Positions 34,893-43,135 of a stretch of DNA of 64,000 nt are shown in pieces. The stretch is taken from assembly GCF_006265175.1 (NCBI RefSeq), contig NZ_VDCQ01000005.1, positions 163,448 to 227,447 on the forward strand, in the 5' to 3' direction. Source of the stretch: Paenibacillus hemerocallicola. GTDB taxonomy: Bacteria; Bacillota; Bacilli; Paenibacillales; NBRC-103111. The notes under the pieces were generated by a model. That model was not told the DNA's origin, made no database searches, and saw nothing but the letters and a program-made list of their open reading frames with translations. The first letter of the stretch is position 1. Every line of letters starts with the position of its first letter. Position numbers and translations under genes: made by a program.

Positions 34893-34935
34893 ATGCGGCC
34901 TTTCTCCATAACGGAGAAGGGCCGCATGTTTTTTT
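34893..34935 (+). terminator. Terminator after spoIVA
   Basis: TGCGGCC..TTCTCC pairs with GGAGAA..GGCCGCA (stem between 34894 and 34926), followed by TGTTTTTTT. Confidence 0.92.
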
Positions 34936-35014
34936 GCCGCGGGCACGTATATTTTGGCGCGAAACGGTGAACACAGAGAATAACGGCAAAAGCTCGTGGG
35001 GGGAGGTGAATGGC

Positions 35015-35290
35015 ATGAATAAATCGGAGTTGATCGCCAAAGTGGCCGAGACGACCGACTTGTCCAAGAAGGACATTACGAAAGCGGTGGACGCCGTTTT
35101 CGAAGCGATTACGGAGGCACTGCAAAGCGGGGATAAGGTGCAACTCGTAGGATTCGGGAACTTTGAAGTTCGTGAACGTTCCGCTCGCAAAGGACGCAAT
35201 CCGCAGACGGGCGAGGAAATCGACATCCCGGCCAGCAAAGTGCCGGCCTTTAAGCCAGGCAAGCAGTTGCGCGACGTATGCGCGCAATGA
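35015..35290 (+). CDS. hbs: DNA-binding protein HU
   Basis: This 91-residue HU homologue begins [20 protein letters not shown]. It contains the DNA-arm region [21 protein letters not shown] and the PAFKPGK segment that intercalates into DNA. It bends and compacts the chromosome. GGGAGGTGA lies seven bases before the ATG at 35015. Its position after spoIVA matches hbs in B. subtilis; folE, which follows there, is missing here, and a galactose module takes its place before mtrB. Confidence 0.96.
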   Translation: MNKSELIAKVAETTDLSKKDITKAVDAVFEAITEALQSGDKVQLVGFGNFEVRERSARKGRNPQTGEEIDIPASKVPAFKPGKQLRDVCAQ

Positions 35291-35343
35291 TTTGCAATAA
35301 CGGGCAATAGCTAGCGCAATCCGAACTATCTCCAGCAATTCCG

Positions 35344-35374
35344 AGTGCCTGTCCTTACACGTCAGGCACTTTTT
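35344..35374. terminator. Terminator between hbs and the ROK gene
   Basis: AGTGCCTG (35344-35351) pairs with CAGGCACT (35363-35370), followed by TTTT. Confidence 0.85.
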
Positions 35375-35406
35375 CACGTTGTCCGGGCGATGGCGGCCAG
35401 ACCGGA

Positions 35407-36642
35407 TTACCGGGCGACCTGCTCCTTAGGCAAATGCGGCTCGGCAAACAATCGGCTCAAGACGATCGTCACGGCGCCTATGGCCGTCGCGCGGTGCCCG
35501 AGCGTGGACGTCTCGATCGTCAGATGAAGCACGGAGGACTCGAGAGCCCGCTCCTTCACCGTTTCCTCCAAAGGCTCGGTCAATAACGGTCCGGCAAGTG
35601 CCACGCCGCCCCCCAAAATGATTTTTTGCGGATTAATCGTATGAATCATGTTCGTCAGGCTAATGCCTAGCAACCGGCCGGCTTTGCGGAACGCTTCCAC
35701 GGCAAGCTCGTCACCGGCCATTGCCGCTTCGTACACATGCTCGCCCGTAATTGACTGCAAGCTGCCGGCAGCCGATGGCTGGAGCTTGCTGCGCCGTCCA
35801 AGAGCGATCTCGTTTTGCACGGTTTCGGCGATGGCGGGACCGGATACGAGCGTCTGCAGACAGCCATAATTGCCGCAGGAGCATCGCGGACCGTTCAAAT
35901 CGACGGTCGTGTGGCCGATCTCGCCGGCGGAGTAGCTGCTACCGTGAAATATTTGCCGGTTCAGAATAATGCCGGCGCCTACGCCGACCCCGATATTGAC
36001 GCAAATAAAATGATCGATTTCTTGTCCGCCTCCGAACCACTGCTCTCCCAGCGCCATTGCTACTACGTCGTTTTCCACATAAACGGGAAGGCCAAACGCT
36101 TCTTCGAGCGATTGACGGATAGGGACGTTCCTCAGCCGCAGATTCGGCGCGAAGACGGATACTCCTTCCCGCGGATCGACCAAGCCGTGCATCCCGATCC
36201 CGATCCCGATCACCGGACGTTCCGATCCGGCCGCCCCCATCAGATCGTCGATGGAAGCTTTCAGCTCCGCCAGAAACGTTTCCGCGTCCGGACACGGCGG
36301 CATGCTTCTGCGGTTTTCGCGAATGACGCCGGCATCGAGATCGGTCAGTATCGATTTGATCGCATTGACGCCCACGTCAACGCCGATGATCGAGAACGAC
36401 CGCGAGTTCAGCCTCAGCAAAATCGGTTTGCGGCCGCCGCTCGAGGCGCCGACCTCGCTCTCCATAATAAACTTCTCTTCCAGCAGCTCGTTTACGATAT
36501 TCGTTACCGTCGGCGGCGTCAGGGCAATCCGCTTCGCGATATCCGCGCGCGAGATCGGTCCTTCATTCCGGATCGTCGTCAGGACGAGCGAACGGTTCAA
36601 AGATTTCATCAACTGAAAGCTGCCGATTAACGGCTTCGTCAT
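35407..36642 (-). CDS. ROK family transcriptional repressor
   Basis: This 411-residue repressor of the NagC/XylR type has an N-terminal winged helix (SRADIAKRIALTPPTVTNIVNELLEE, about residues 30-60). A ROK sugar-binding domain follows (GVDVGVNAIKSILTDLD, then GVGVGAGIIL) with the zinc motif CSCGNYGC. It probably represses the divergent galTKE operon and itself, releasing when a sugar binds. I chose the ATG 23 codons inside the open frame because a promoter -10 (36667-36672) lies just upstream and GAGG precedes it. Two matching palindromes lie in the intergenic region. Confidence 0.88.
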   Translation of the reverse strand: MTKPLIGSFQLMKSLNRSLVLTTIRNEGPISRADIAKRIALTPPTVTNIVNELLEEKFIMESEVGASSGGRKPILLRLNSRSFSIIGVDVGVNAIKSILTDLDAGVIRENRRSMPPCPDAETFLAELKASIDDLMGAAGSERPVIGIGIGMHGLVDPREGVSVFAPNLRLRNVPIRQSLEEAFGLPVYVENDVVAMALGEQWFGGGQEIDHFICVNIGVGVGAGIILNRQIFHGSSYSAGEIGHTTVDLNGPRCSCGNYGCLQTLVSGPAIAETVQNEIALGRRSKLQPSAAGSLQSITGEHVYEAAMAGDELAVEAFRKAGRLLGISLTNMIHTINPQKIILGGGVALAGPLLTEPLEETVKERALESSVLHLTIETSTLGHRATAIGAVTIVLSRLFAEPHLPKEQVAR

Positions 36643-36673
36643 TCCGATCCCGCCTCGTCTGTTCATATTATAT

Positions 36674-36699
36674 ATCTTAATTAGAATAACTAATAAAGT
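36674..36699. promoter_or_regulatory. Operator-like inverted repeat 1 (ROK gene promoter)
   Basis: TCTTAATTAG (36675-36684), five bases, CTAATAAAGT (36690-36699): arms match at eight of ten positions. It sits just upstream of the ROK gene -10 on the minus strand (TATAAT, 36667-36672), as expected for autoregulation. Confidence 0.6.
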
Positions 36700-36767
36700 C
36701 GCATTGCGCAATCGAGAGGCGGAAAGGCCGATAAGATCGACAACAAGTCATGTTTGATAAAATGTTG

Positions 36768-36796
36768 TTGAAATTCGGAGGGAGTGCGGGTACTAT
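36768..36796 (+). promoter_or_regulatory. Promoter of galTKE
   Basis: TTGAAA (36768-36773), 17 bases, TACTAT (36791-36796). The operator palindrome starts 12 bases after it. Confidence 0.65.
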
Positions 36797-36808
36797 TAGA
36801 ATATGCAA

Positions 36809-36833
36809 ACTTTATTAAATTAATTAATAAAGT
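36809..36833. promoter_or_regulatory. Operator-like inverted repeat 2 (galT leader)
   Basis: ACTTTATTAA (36809-36818), five bases, TTAATAAAGT (36824-36833): a perfect ten-base palindrome placed at about +6 to +30 of the galTKE transcript. It has the same half-site and spacing as the repeat at 36674. Binding here would block transcription. Confidence 0.75.
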
Positions 36834-36865
36834 AAGTTCGCCCCCACGGGCCAGGAGGATGCCAA

Positions 36866-37849
36866 ATGGCTGAATTACGATTTAACCCGCTGCTGCGCGA
36901 CTGGATCATGGTCGCTTCGAACCGGCAAAACCGGCCGCATATGCCGAAAGGCTATTGCCCGTTTTGTCCGGGCTCCGGCAAAGTGCCGGATCACTACGAC
37001 GTGCATGTGTACGAGAACGACTTTCCCGCTCTCAGCCCGAATCCTCCGGAGCCCGATCCGGTGGAGACGACGCTTTACAAAGCCGCGAAATCGTACGGAA
37101 AGTGCGAGGTCGTCCTCTACTCGCCGGACCATACGAGAACGCTGCCCGAGCTGCCTGTCGAGCATATCGGCAAGCTGATCGACGTATGGACGGAACGGTT
37201 CGTCGAGCTGTCGAAAGATCCCCGCCACCAGTACGTGATGATTTTCGAGAACCGCGGGGAAGAATGCGGGGTGACGATGCCGCATCCGCACGGGCAAATT
37301 TACGCTTACTCGCACATGCCGCTCAAGCTGAAAACCGAGCTGGAGAGCTGCCGCATTCACCATGAGGAGAACGGAAGCTGCCTGCTCTGCGACATGAATA
37401 AAAACGAAGCGGAATTCCGGCAAAGGATCGTTATCGAGAACGAGCATTTTTTGTGCTATCTTCCGTACTTTACCGATTATCCTTACGGGGTATTTATCGT
37501 CAGCAAGCGGCATATGACGGCATTGCCCGATTTTACGGCCGATGAGAAAAGATCCTTGGCCGAGATGCTGAAGGACACGACCGGCACTATGGATCAATTG
37601 TTCGACAAGCTGTTTCCGTATATGATGGTGCTTCATCAAAGACCGGTCAACGGCGACGACGTCGAGCCGTACTATCATTTTCATATCGAGTTTTATCCGC
37701 CGCTTCGCGACAAAGATAAAATCAAATGGTACGCCTCGTCGGAAATGGGCGCATGGGCTGCGGCGAACCCGATGGCCGTCGAAGAAACGGCCCCCAGGAT
37801 GAGAGAAGCGTACGAGCGCTATTTGCGAAAGGAAGGGAGATTGGGATGA
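36866..37849 (+). CDS. galT: Galactose-1-phosphate uridylyltransferase (GalT)
   Basis: This 327-residue class I GalT exchanges UMP between UDP-glucose and galactose 1-phosphate in the Leloir pathway. The catalytic HPHGQ motif (histidine nucleophile) lies near residue 148. Zinc-ligand cysteines appear in CPFCPG (residues 31-36), and the C-terminal HFHIEFYPP segment is present. AGGAGG precedes the ATG. The stop overlaps galK by four bases. Together with galK and galE it gives a complete route from galactose to UDP-glucose and glucose 1-phosphate. Confidence 0.93.
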   Translation: MAELRFNPLLRDWIMVASNRQNRPHMPKGYCPFCPGSGKVPDHYDVHVYENDFPALSPNPPEPDPVETTLYKAAKSYGKCEVVLYSPDHTRTLPELPVEHIGKLIDVWTERFVELSKDPRHQYVMIFENRGEECGVTMPHPHGQIYAYSHMPLKLKTELESCRIHHEENGSCLLCDMNKNEAEFRQRIVIENEHFLCYLPYFTDYPYGVFIVSKRHMTALPDFTADEKRSLAEMLKDTTGTMDQLFDKLFPYMMVLHQRPVNGDDVEPYYHFHIEFYPPLRDKDKIKWYASSEMGAWAAANPMAVEETAPRMREAYERYLRKEGRLG

Positions 37850-39042
37850 CTTTGACCACAATCGATATACGGGAGCTCCGCCGTTCATTCGCCGAACGGT
37901 TCGGGGATGCCGACGGAGTCCGGTGCTTCTTCGCCCCGGGGAGAGTCAATCTGATCGGCGAGCATACGGATTACAACGGCGGATATGTATTCCCTGCCGC
38001 GCTGACGTTCGGGACCTATGCTCTGGTAAAGCCGCGCAATGACGGCGTCTACCGGTTCCGGTCGCTGCAATTTGCCGCCGAGGCGGATGTTGCGGTATCC
38101 GATGTAACTTACCGTAAAGAGGACGATTGGGCCAACTATCCGAAGGGCGTGCTGGCCGAATTGCTGAAGCTGGAAGACGGAGCGTACGCGCCCAAAATGA
38201 ATGGGGCGGATCTGCTGTACTTCGGCGATGTGCCGAACGGCGCAGGCTTGTCGTCTTCCGCTTCGATCGAGCTGGCAACCGCGCTGGCGCTCTCCAGCTT
38301 GGCGCAAATCGACGTGCCGATGCTGGAGCTGGTAAAGCTGTCCCAGCGTGCGGAAAACCGCTTCGTCGGCGTCAACTGCGGCATAATGGACCAATTCGCG
38401 GTCGGAATGGGCAAGCGGGATCATGCGGTCATGCTCAAATGCGATACGCTCGACTATCAGTACGTGCCGTTCCGCATCGACGGCTGCAAGCTCGTCATCA
38501 CCAACACGAACAAACGCAGAGGATTGGCCGACTCCAAATACAATGAACGTAGACAGCAATGCGAGGATGGGTTAAAGTGGTTAAAGGAAAAACTGCCCGG
38601 CTTGGGCAGCCTCGGCGAGCTGTCGCTCGGGCAGTGGGAGCAGCTCAAGAGCGCGATTCCGGATCCTCTCATCCGCAGCCGCGCAGAGCATGTCGTCACG
38701 GAGGACGATCGCGTGCTGAAGGCGAGAGCCAGTCTGGAGCAGGGAGATCTCGTCACGTTCGGCAAGCTGATGAACGCTTCCCACGAATCGCTTCGCGACC
38801 TTTACGAAGTGACGGGGTTCGAGCTGGACACGCTGTATGAGGAAGCGAGCGCGGTAGAAGGCTGCGTGGGAACGCGGATGACCGGGGCCGGATTCGGCGG
38901 CTGCAACGTCAGCATCGTACGCAACGAGGCGGTAGACGAGTTCCAACGCGCCGTTGCCGAGCGCTATACGGCCAAAACCGGACTCGTGCCGTCGTTCTAT
39001 GTTTGCGAGATCGGGGACGGGGCCAAGGAGCTGGAAGTTTAA
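37846..39042 (+). CDS. galK: Galactokinase
   Basis: This 398-residue GHMP-family kinase phosphorylates galactose at C1. It carries the galactokinase signature GRVNLIGEHTDYNGG near residue 31, the phosphate-binding GAGLSSSASIELATA and a C-terminal MTGAGFGGCNVS motif. I chose the ATG at 37846, overlapping the galT stop; the frame is open a further 40 codons upstream inside galT, which is not plausible coding. GGAAGGGAG lies just before. A short gap and AGGAGG separate it from galE. Confidence 0.95.
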   Translation: MTLTTIDIRELRRSFAERFGDADGVRCFFAPGRVNLIGEHTDYNGGYVFPAALTFGTYALVKPRNDGVYRFRSLQFAAEADVAVSDVTYRKEDDWANYPKGVLAELLKLEDGAYAPKMNGADLLYFGDVPNGAGLSSSASIELATALALSSLAQIDVPMLELVKLSQRAENRFVGVNCGIMDQFAVGMGKRDHAVMLKCDTLDYQYVPFRIDGCKLVITNTNKRRGLADSKYNERRQQCEDGLKWLKEKLPGLGSLGELSLGQWEQLKSAIPDPLIRSRAEHVVTEDDRVLKARASLEQGDLVTFGKLMNASHESLRDLYEVTGFELDTLYEEASAVEGCVGTRMTGAGFGGCNVSIVRNEAVDEFQRAVAERYTAKTGLVPSFYVCEIGDGAKELEV

Positions 39043-39066
39043 TCGGGAGTCAGGAGGAGCTTAAGC

Positions 39067-40056
39067 ATGGCCATTCTCGTAACCGGAGGCGCCGGATATA
39101 TCGGCAGTCATACGGTAGTTGAATTGCTGTCCCACGGCGAACAGGTTGTCGTCGTAGACAATTTGCGCACGGGACACCGTTCGGCCGTATCATCGGCCGC
39201 GCGTTTCTATGAAGGCGATATTCGCGATGCCGCTTTTTTGAAAAAGGTATTCGGCGAAAACGAAATCGAAGCGGTCATTCACTTCGCCGCGAGCTCGTTG
39301 GTCGGCGAAAGCGTACAGCAGCCGCTGGCCTATTACGACAACAATTTGTTCGGAACATATTCGCTATCCAGCGCGATGGTGGAGCACGGAGTGCACAAAA
39401 TCGTATTCTCGTCGACGGCGGCTACATACGGGGAGCCGGAACGGGTGCCGATCGAAGAGACGGCCCCGACCCATCCGGAAAGTCCTTACGGGGAAACGAA
39501 GCTGGCGATGGAGAACATGTTCCGCTGGTGCGACCGGGCTTACGGACTGAAGTTCGTTTCCCTCCGATATTTCAACGCTTGCGGCGCCCATCCGGACGGC
39601 CTGATCGGCGAAGATCATAAGCCGGAGAGCCATCTGATTCCGATTATTTTGCAAGTACCGCTCGGTCAGCGCGAAGCGATCGGCATTTACGGCGACGATT
39701 ATCCGACCGAGGACGGAACGTGTATCCGGGATTACGTTCATGTAATGGATTTGGCCAATGCCCATTGGCTTGCCCTGCAGCATTTGCGCGCCGGCCATTC
39801 GAGCAACGTATTCAACCTCGGCAGCGGTACCGGCTTCTCCGTCAAGCAGGTGATCGAGCTCGCCCGAAGCGTAACGGAGCATCCGATTCCGGCCAACGTC
39901 TCGCCGCGCCGCGCGGGAGATCCTGCCGTATTGATCGCATCCTCCGACAAAGCCAGGTCCGTGCTCGGCTGGCAGCCGAAGTACGACGATTTGGGAACGA
40001 TCATCCGTACCGCGTGGAACTGGCATCAGGCGCATCCGGACGGGTATTCGGACTGA
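39067..40056 (+). CDS. galE: UDP-glucose 4-epimerase
   Basis: This 329-residue short-chain dehydrogenase-type enzyme interconverts UDP-glucose and UDP-galactose with bound NAD. The NAD-binding motif GGAGYIGSH is at residues 7-15, with the catalytic SST (near 119) and YGETK (YxxxK, near 140). It closes the Leloir pathway and may also supply UDP-galactose for wall polymers. CAGGAGGAG precedes the ATG. It is the last gene of the galTKE operon. A long GC-rich hairpin (40144-40184) follows. Confidence 0.95.
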   Translation: MAILVTGGAGYIGSHTVVELLSHGEQVVVVDNLRTGHRSAVSSAARFYEGDIRDAAFLKKVFGENEIEAVIHFAASSLVGESVQQPLAYYDNNLFGTYSLSSAMVEHGVHKIVFSSTAATYGEPERVPIEETAPTHPESPYGETKLAMENMFRWCDRAYGLKFVSLRYFNACGAHPDGLIGEDHKPESHLIPIILQVPLGQREAIGIYGDDYPTEDGTCIRDYVHVMDLANAHWLALQHLRAGHSSNVFNLGSGTGFSVKQVIELARSVTEHPIPANVSPRRAGDPAVLIASSDKARSVLGWQPKYDDLGTIIRTAWNWHQAHPDGYSD

Positions 40057-40143
40057 TTCGGGTTTGGTACGCGGCACGCCGTCATTGGAGTTACACTGCA
40101 CGGACGGTTCACCGCAGAACAATTAGGTCCGCTAATCCTGAGG

Positions 40144-40184
40144 AGTGGGGGATATCCGGAATCCCGGTTGCAACATCCCCCACT
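40144..40184 (+). other. Long hairpin after galE
   Basis: AGTGGGGGAT (40144-40153) is the exact complement of ATCCCCCACT (40175-40184). No clean U tract follows, only a later TATTTTT, so terminator function is uncertain. Confidence 0.5.
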
Positions 40185-40263
40185 ATGTGGTAATATATTT
40201 TTGCCGAAGAAACGAAATCTTAACATTCCGTGTTATGGACAACGTTCCGCAGCGCTTTACTGT

Positions 40264-40337
40264 CGGGGTATGGCGCAGCCTGGTAGCGCGCACCCTTGGG
40301 GTGGGTGAGGTCGCACGTTCAAATCGTGTTACTCCGA
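40264..40337 (+). tRNA. tRNA-Pro (anticodon GGG)
   Basis: All four arms fold: acceptor CGGGGTA with TACTCCG (one G-U pair), D arm GCGC...GCGC with GGTAG, anticodon stem CACCC/GGGTG around loop TTGGGGT, giving anticodon GGG, and the GTTCAAATC T loop. The discriminator is A, and CCA is not encoded. It reads CCC and CCU codons. It stands alone between galE and mtrB. Confidence 0.93.
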
Positions 40338-40343
40338 TATTCG

Positions 40344-40390
40344 TTGCAGCCCTTATCGTTTTCAGTTGATGAAAACGGTAAGGGCTGCAG
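40344..40390 (+). other. Long perfect hairpin downstream of tRNA-Pro
   Basis: An 18-base arm (40346-40363) pairs with 40371-40388 with one G-U pair and a seven-base loop AGTTGAT, extended by one A-T and one G-U pair outside. No U tract follows. It could be the tRNA 3' terminator, a processing signal or a cruciform-forming element. Confidence 0.6.
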
Positions 40391-40468
40391 CACGTTTCCA
40401 GGCGAAGGCCGCTTTTTCCTTGTATCCGAGCATACACGGAGGAAGTGGTCTTTATGACGAATGAACGT

Positions 40469-40497
40469 TTGACATCGGCCTTTATTTTTCGCATGAT
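40469..40497 (+). promoter_or_regulatory. Promoter of mtrB
   Basis: A perfect TTGACA (40469-40474), 17 bases, then CATGAT (40492-40497). It lies within the upstream in-frame open region of mtrB and supports the later ATG at 40562. Confidence 0.55.
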
Positions 40498-40507
40498 AAG
40501 AATTGAA

Positions 40508-40554
40508 GAGAGTCGGGAACAGGCATTAGCCGAGACGAGAAGAGAGAGGATGAA
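40508..40554 (+). promoter_or_regulatory. Putative TRAP-binding array over the mtrB ribosome-binding site
   Basis: TAG at 40527 and GAG at 40532, 40537 and 40542 are spaced exactly five bases apart, followed by overlapping GAGs at 40544 and 40546. Less perfect triplets precede (GAG 40508 and 40510, GGG 40515, CAG 40520) and a GAA follows (40552). The GAGG at 40546-40549 is also the likely Shine-Dalgarno sequence. TRAP binds (G/U)AG repeats with this spacing, so binding would block initiation at 40562. Confidence 0.5.
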
Positions 40555-40561
40555 GCTGATC

Positions 40562-40789
40562 ATGGGCAATGAGACGGTTCAGGGCGATTATTTCGTCATC
40601 AAGGCCAAGGAAAACGGGGTACACGTTATCGGATTGACGCGCGGTCACGACACGAGGTTTCACCATACGGAAAAGCTGGACAAAGGGGAAATTATGATCG
40701 CGCAGTTTACGGAACATACTTCGGCGGTGAAAATCCGCGGCAAAGCGATCGTCATGACGAGGTACGGCACGGTGAATACCGAAGAATAA
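40562..40789 (+). CDS. mtrB: Trp RNA-binding attenuation protein (TRAP)
   Basis: This 75-residue protein forms the 11-subunit TRAP ring, which binds tryptophan and then wraps GAG/UAG-repeat RNA. It matches B. subtilis MtrB closely ([22 protein letters not shown], and [17 protein letters not shown]), including the tryptophan-binding loops and RNA-contacting lysines. The frame is open 39 codons further up, but that region holds a TTGACA promoter and a GAG-rich leader, and canonical TRAP starts where this ATG does. The regulated trpE leader lies at 61.9 kb. No anti-TRAP gene is seen. Confidence 0.93.
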   Translation: MGNETVQGDYFVIKAKENGVHVIGLTRGHDTRFHHTEKLDKGEIMIAQFTEHTSAVKIRGKAIVMTRYGTVNTEE

Positions 40790-40807
40790 CTTATCCGAAT
40801 TCGTACG

Positions 40808-40833
40808 AAAAGGCAGGCATAGCTTGCCTTTTT
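40808..40833 (+). terminator. Terminator after mtrB
   Basis: AAAAGGCA (40808-40815) pairs with TGCCTTTT (40825-40832) in a short hairpin with a T-rich end. Confidence 0.75.
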
Positions 40834-40877
40834 ATTATGTACAATGAAGAGAAGAGCCGCTTCGGGAGGGATATGTC

Positions 40878-41420
40878 GTGAAATCGCATAACCGGGTGTT
40901 GATCGCTTTGCTTATTTCCATCGGATTCGCCGCCGCGCTTTCCATAGTGCCGAAGCTGGACCGTACCGTGCAGACTGCCGGGTCGGACTCCCCCGTGTTC
41001 CGCACCGATTCCGCCCTTGCCCTATCCGACCGCAACCTTGTCGATTTGTTCGTCCGACATCCGCTTCATTTGGATATTTCTCACGTCGAATGGAATGATA
41101 CGATATTATCGGTGGACTTGAAGTCCAATCCGAATGAAACGGCCACCGGTCTGATTTATGACGATTTATACGAGCTGGCCCGTCTTGGCTTCGCGGGCAC
41201 GAAAAACGTGAAGCAGCTGTTGATTCGCGTGATGGAGCATGCGCCGGCGGGGACGGGCAATCCGCAGCTGCTGCTGGCGATGGATGCCAAGCGGTCCGAT
41301 CTTAGTCCCGGTGTCGCGGCTCAATCGGGCATGGCCGTGAAGGAAACCAAGGAGCAATTTTTAAGTTCACATTTTAGCCTTACTTATACGCATAAATGGC
41401 TTGACCGGCATCGCCGCTGA
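40878..41420 (+). CDS. Secreted or membrane-anchored protein of unknown function
   Basis: The 180-residue protein has an N-terminal signal-anchor (residues 6-24, VLIALLISIGFAAALSIVP). A mature domain with alternating strands and helices follows (HVEWNDTILSVDLKSN, then GLIYDDLYELARLGFAGT). I do not recognise a family. GGGAGGG stands upstream of the GTG at 40878. It lies between mtrB and hepS, where B. subtilis has no such gene. The last part is basic (YTHKWLDRHRR). Confidence 0.65.
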   Translation: MKSHNRVLIALLISIGFAAALSIVPKLDRTVQTAGSDSPVFRTDSALALSDRNLVDLFVRHPLHLDISHVEWNDTILSVDLKSNPNETATGLIYDDLYELARLGFAGTKNVKQLLIRVMEHAPAGTGNPQLLLAMDAKRSDLSPGVAAQSGMAVKETKEQFLSSHFSLTYTHKWLDRHRR

Positions 41421-41521
41421 CGATGTACAATAGATTGTGCGCTGCGCTTGCTGTTGTGATATAATGATTTGGATGCACGGAAGAACGCAATTTGACGCTT
41501 GTCGGCGGTACGGAGGCATGT

Positions 41522-42385
41522 ATGAACAGTTACTCGGTTGCGGATGCGACGAAACCTTACACCGAATATGATATGATCCGGGACAATACGGAACTGCCGG
41601 AGCTTCCGAATTTTCGCAGTCAGCTATTGTATGCGTTTCTGAATAAAAGAACGGATCTTGTCGATAAAAGCGAGCTATACGCCATCGTCGTGTCTCTCGC
41701 CCAAATGGGACTCGATACGCATGACCTCGTATCGGAAACGAACGACCGCAAAGAAAAGAAGGAAGCCCGTTCCCGGCAGCTGAGAGTGCTGGCGGGGGAT
41801 TATTTCAGCAGCCACTTTTACCAGCTTCTCGCCCAAGCGGGCCAAGTGGAGATGACCAAGCATTTGGCGTCAGCCATCTGCGAGGTGAACAAGCTGAAGA
41901 TGAATCTATACGTCCGGATGCGGCAGTGGAAAATGACGGCGGAGGAGTACGTACAGGCTTCCGTCAGCATCAAGATGCAGCTGTACTTGACGTTCTCCCG
42001 GGTGTTGGAAGGGCTGAAGCCGAACAGCTGGCACGATATGCTGCAAGGATATACGCGCTGCGAAGTGCTGCTGGACGAGCTGCGCCGCCTTGATCGGGAG
42101 AACGAAGTTCGGTCCGGGTGGGCTTTTTGGCATTTGCTGCAAGTCGGTACGAAGGAGGAGAAGAAGCTGTTGCGGCATGGGGAGACCGATCCGGGCAAGC
42201 TGCGCACGCTTCTCCACAAATACAACGTCCGGGCGACTTTGCTCCAAATGCTCGAATACCAGTTCAAGCTGCTGTCGGACAAGATCCGGCAGTTCGACTC
42301 GGACAAACTGGTAAGCGAGTTGATCCGGATCGGCGATCCGTTTGCAAGGGCGCTGACGGCTACGCGGGCTCTGGAAGAAGTGTGA
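41522..42385 (+). CDS. hepS: Heptaprenyl diphosphate synthase component I
   Basis: This 287-residue subunit pairs with HepT, encoded 3 kb downstream, to make the C35 side chain of menaquinone-7. It is an all-helical protein lacking the DDxxD catalytic motifs, as expected for the small regulatory subunit. I chose the ATG at 41522 because GGAGG stands just before it; the frame is open ten codons upstream. Segments such as SELYAIVVSLAQMGLDTHDLV and GDYFSSHFYQLLA are typical of HepS. It opens the operon hepS-menG-mqnP-ubiX-mqnA-hepT. Confidence 0.85.
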   Translation: MNSYSVADATKPYTEYDMIRDNTELPELPNFRSQLLYAFLNKRTDLVDKSELYAIVVSLAQMGLDTHDLVSETNDRKEKKEARSRQLRVLAGDYFSSHFYQLLAQAGQVEMTKHLASAICEVNKLKMNLYVRMRQWKMTAEEYVQASVSIKMQLYLTFSRVLEGLKPNSWHDMLQGYTRCEVLLDELRRLDRENEVRSGWAFWHLLQVGTKEEKKLLRHGETDPGKLRTLLHKYNVRATLLQMLEYQFKLLSDKIRQFDSDKLVSELIRIGDPFARALTATRALEEV

Positions 42386-42397
42386 GGTGAACCGATA

Positions 42398-43135
42398 ATG
42401 GAGATGAAGACGAAAAAAGAACGGTTCGTGCACTCCGTATTTGAAAACATCGCTCCCAAATACGATTTGATGAACGATCTGCTCAGCTTCCGCCGTCACA
42501 AGGCATGGCGCAAGTTCACGATGAGGCATATGAACGTCAAGCCGGGCTCGACCGCGCTCGACGTATGCTGCGGAACTTGCGATTGGACCGTAAGTCTGGC
42601 GGAGGCGAGCGGAACCGGCAAGATGATCGGACTCGATTTCAGCCGCAACATGCTGGAGCTTGGCGAGCAGAAAATCGCCAAGCTGGGCATGAGCAAGCAG
42701 ATATCGCTTATCCACGGAAATGCGATGCAGCTGCCGTTCGAGGATAACAGCTTCGATTACGCGACGATCGGCTTCGCGCTGCGCAACGTGCCCGATCTGG
42801 AGAAGGTGCTGCAGGAAATGGAGAGGGTCGTCAAGCCGGGGGGGCTTGTCGTATCCCTCGAGCTGTCGAAGCCGACCTGGCAGCCGTTCAAATCGGTTTA
42901 TTACTTTTATTTCCAACGCGTGCTCCCGTTGATCGGCAAGCTGGTCGCCAAACGGTACGAGCAGTACAAGTGGCTCCCCGAGTCGCTTGTTCATTTTCCG
43001 GACCATAAACAGCTTGCCGACATATTCCGGCGTATCGGCCTCGAGGACGTTCGCGCATATCCGCTCACGGGCGGGGTCGCCGCGCTTCATATCGGGGTAA
43101 AAGGAAAACGGGAGGGTGCCGGTCTTGTGGAATAA
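42398..43135 (+). CDS. menG: Demethylmenaquinone methyltransferase
   Basis: This 245-residue SAM-dependent enzyme carries out the last methylation of menaquinone synthesis (MenG/UbiE family). The SAM-binding motif [10 protein letters not shown] lies at about residues 52-61, and family signatures [24 protein letters not shown] and [12 protein letters not shown] are present. GAGGTGA precedes the ATG. The 3' end overlaps the start of mqnP. In B. subtilis the equivalent gene (menH, now menG) lies between hepS and hepT; here three futalosine-linked genes are also in between. Confidence 0.94.
   Translation: MEMKTKKERFVHSVFENIAPKYDLMNDLLSFRRHKAWRKFTMRHMNVKPGSTALDVCCGTCDWTVSLAEASGTGKMIGLDFSRNMLELGEQKIAKLGMSKQISLIHGNAMQLPFEDNSFDYATIGFALRNVPDLEKVLQEMERVVKPGGLVVSLELSKPTWQPFKSVYYFYFQRVLPLIGKLVAKRYEQYKWLPESLVHFPDHKQLADIFRRIGLEDVRAYPLTGGVAALHIGVKGKREGAGLVE

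Noticed and set aside
40445..40561. N-terminal extension of TRAP of up to 39 residues
   Set aside because: The region contains a TTGACA promoter and a GAG-rich leader, and canonical TRAP proteins start at the ATG at 40562.
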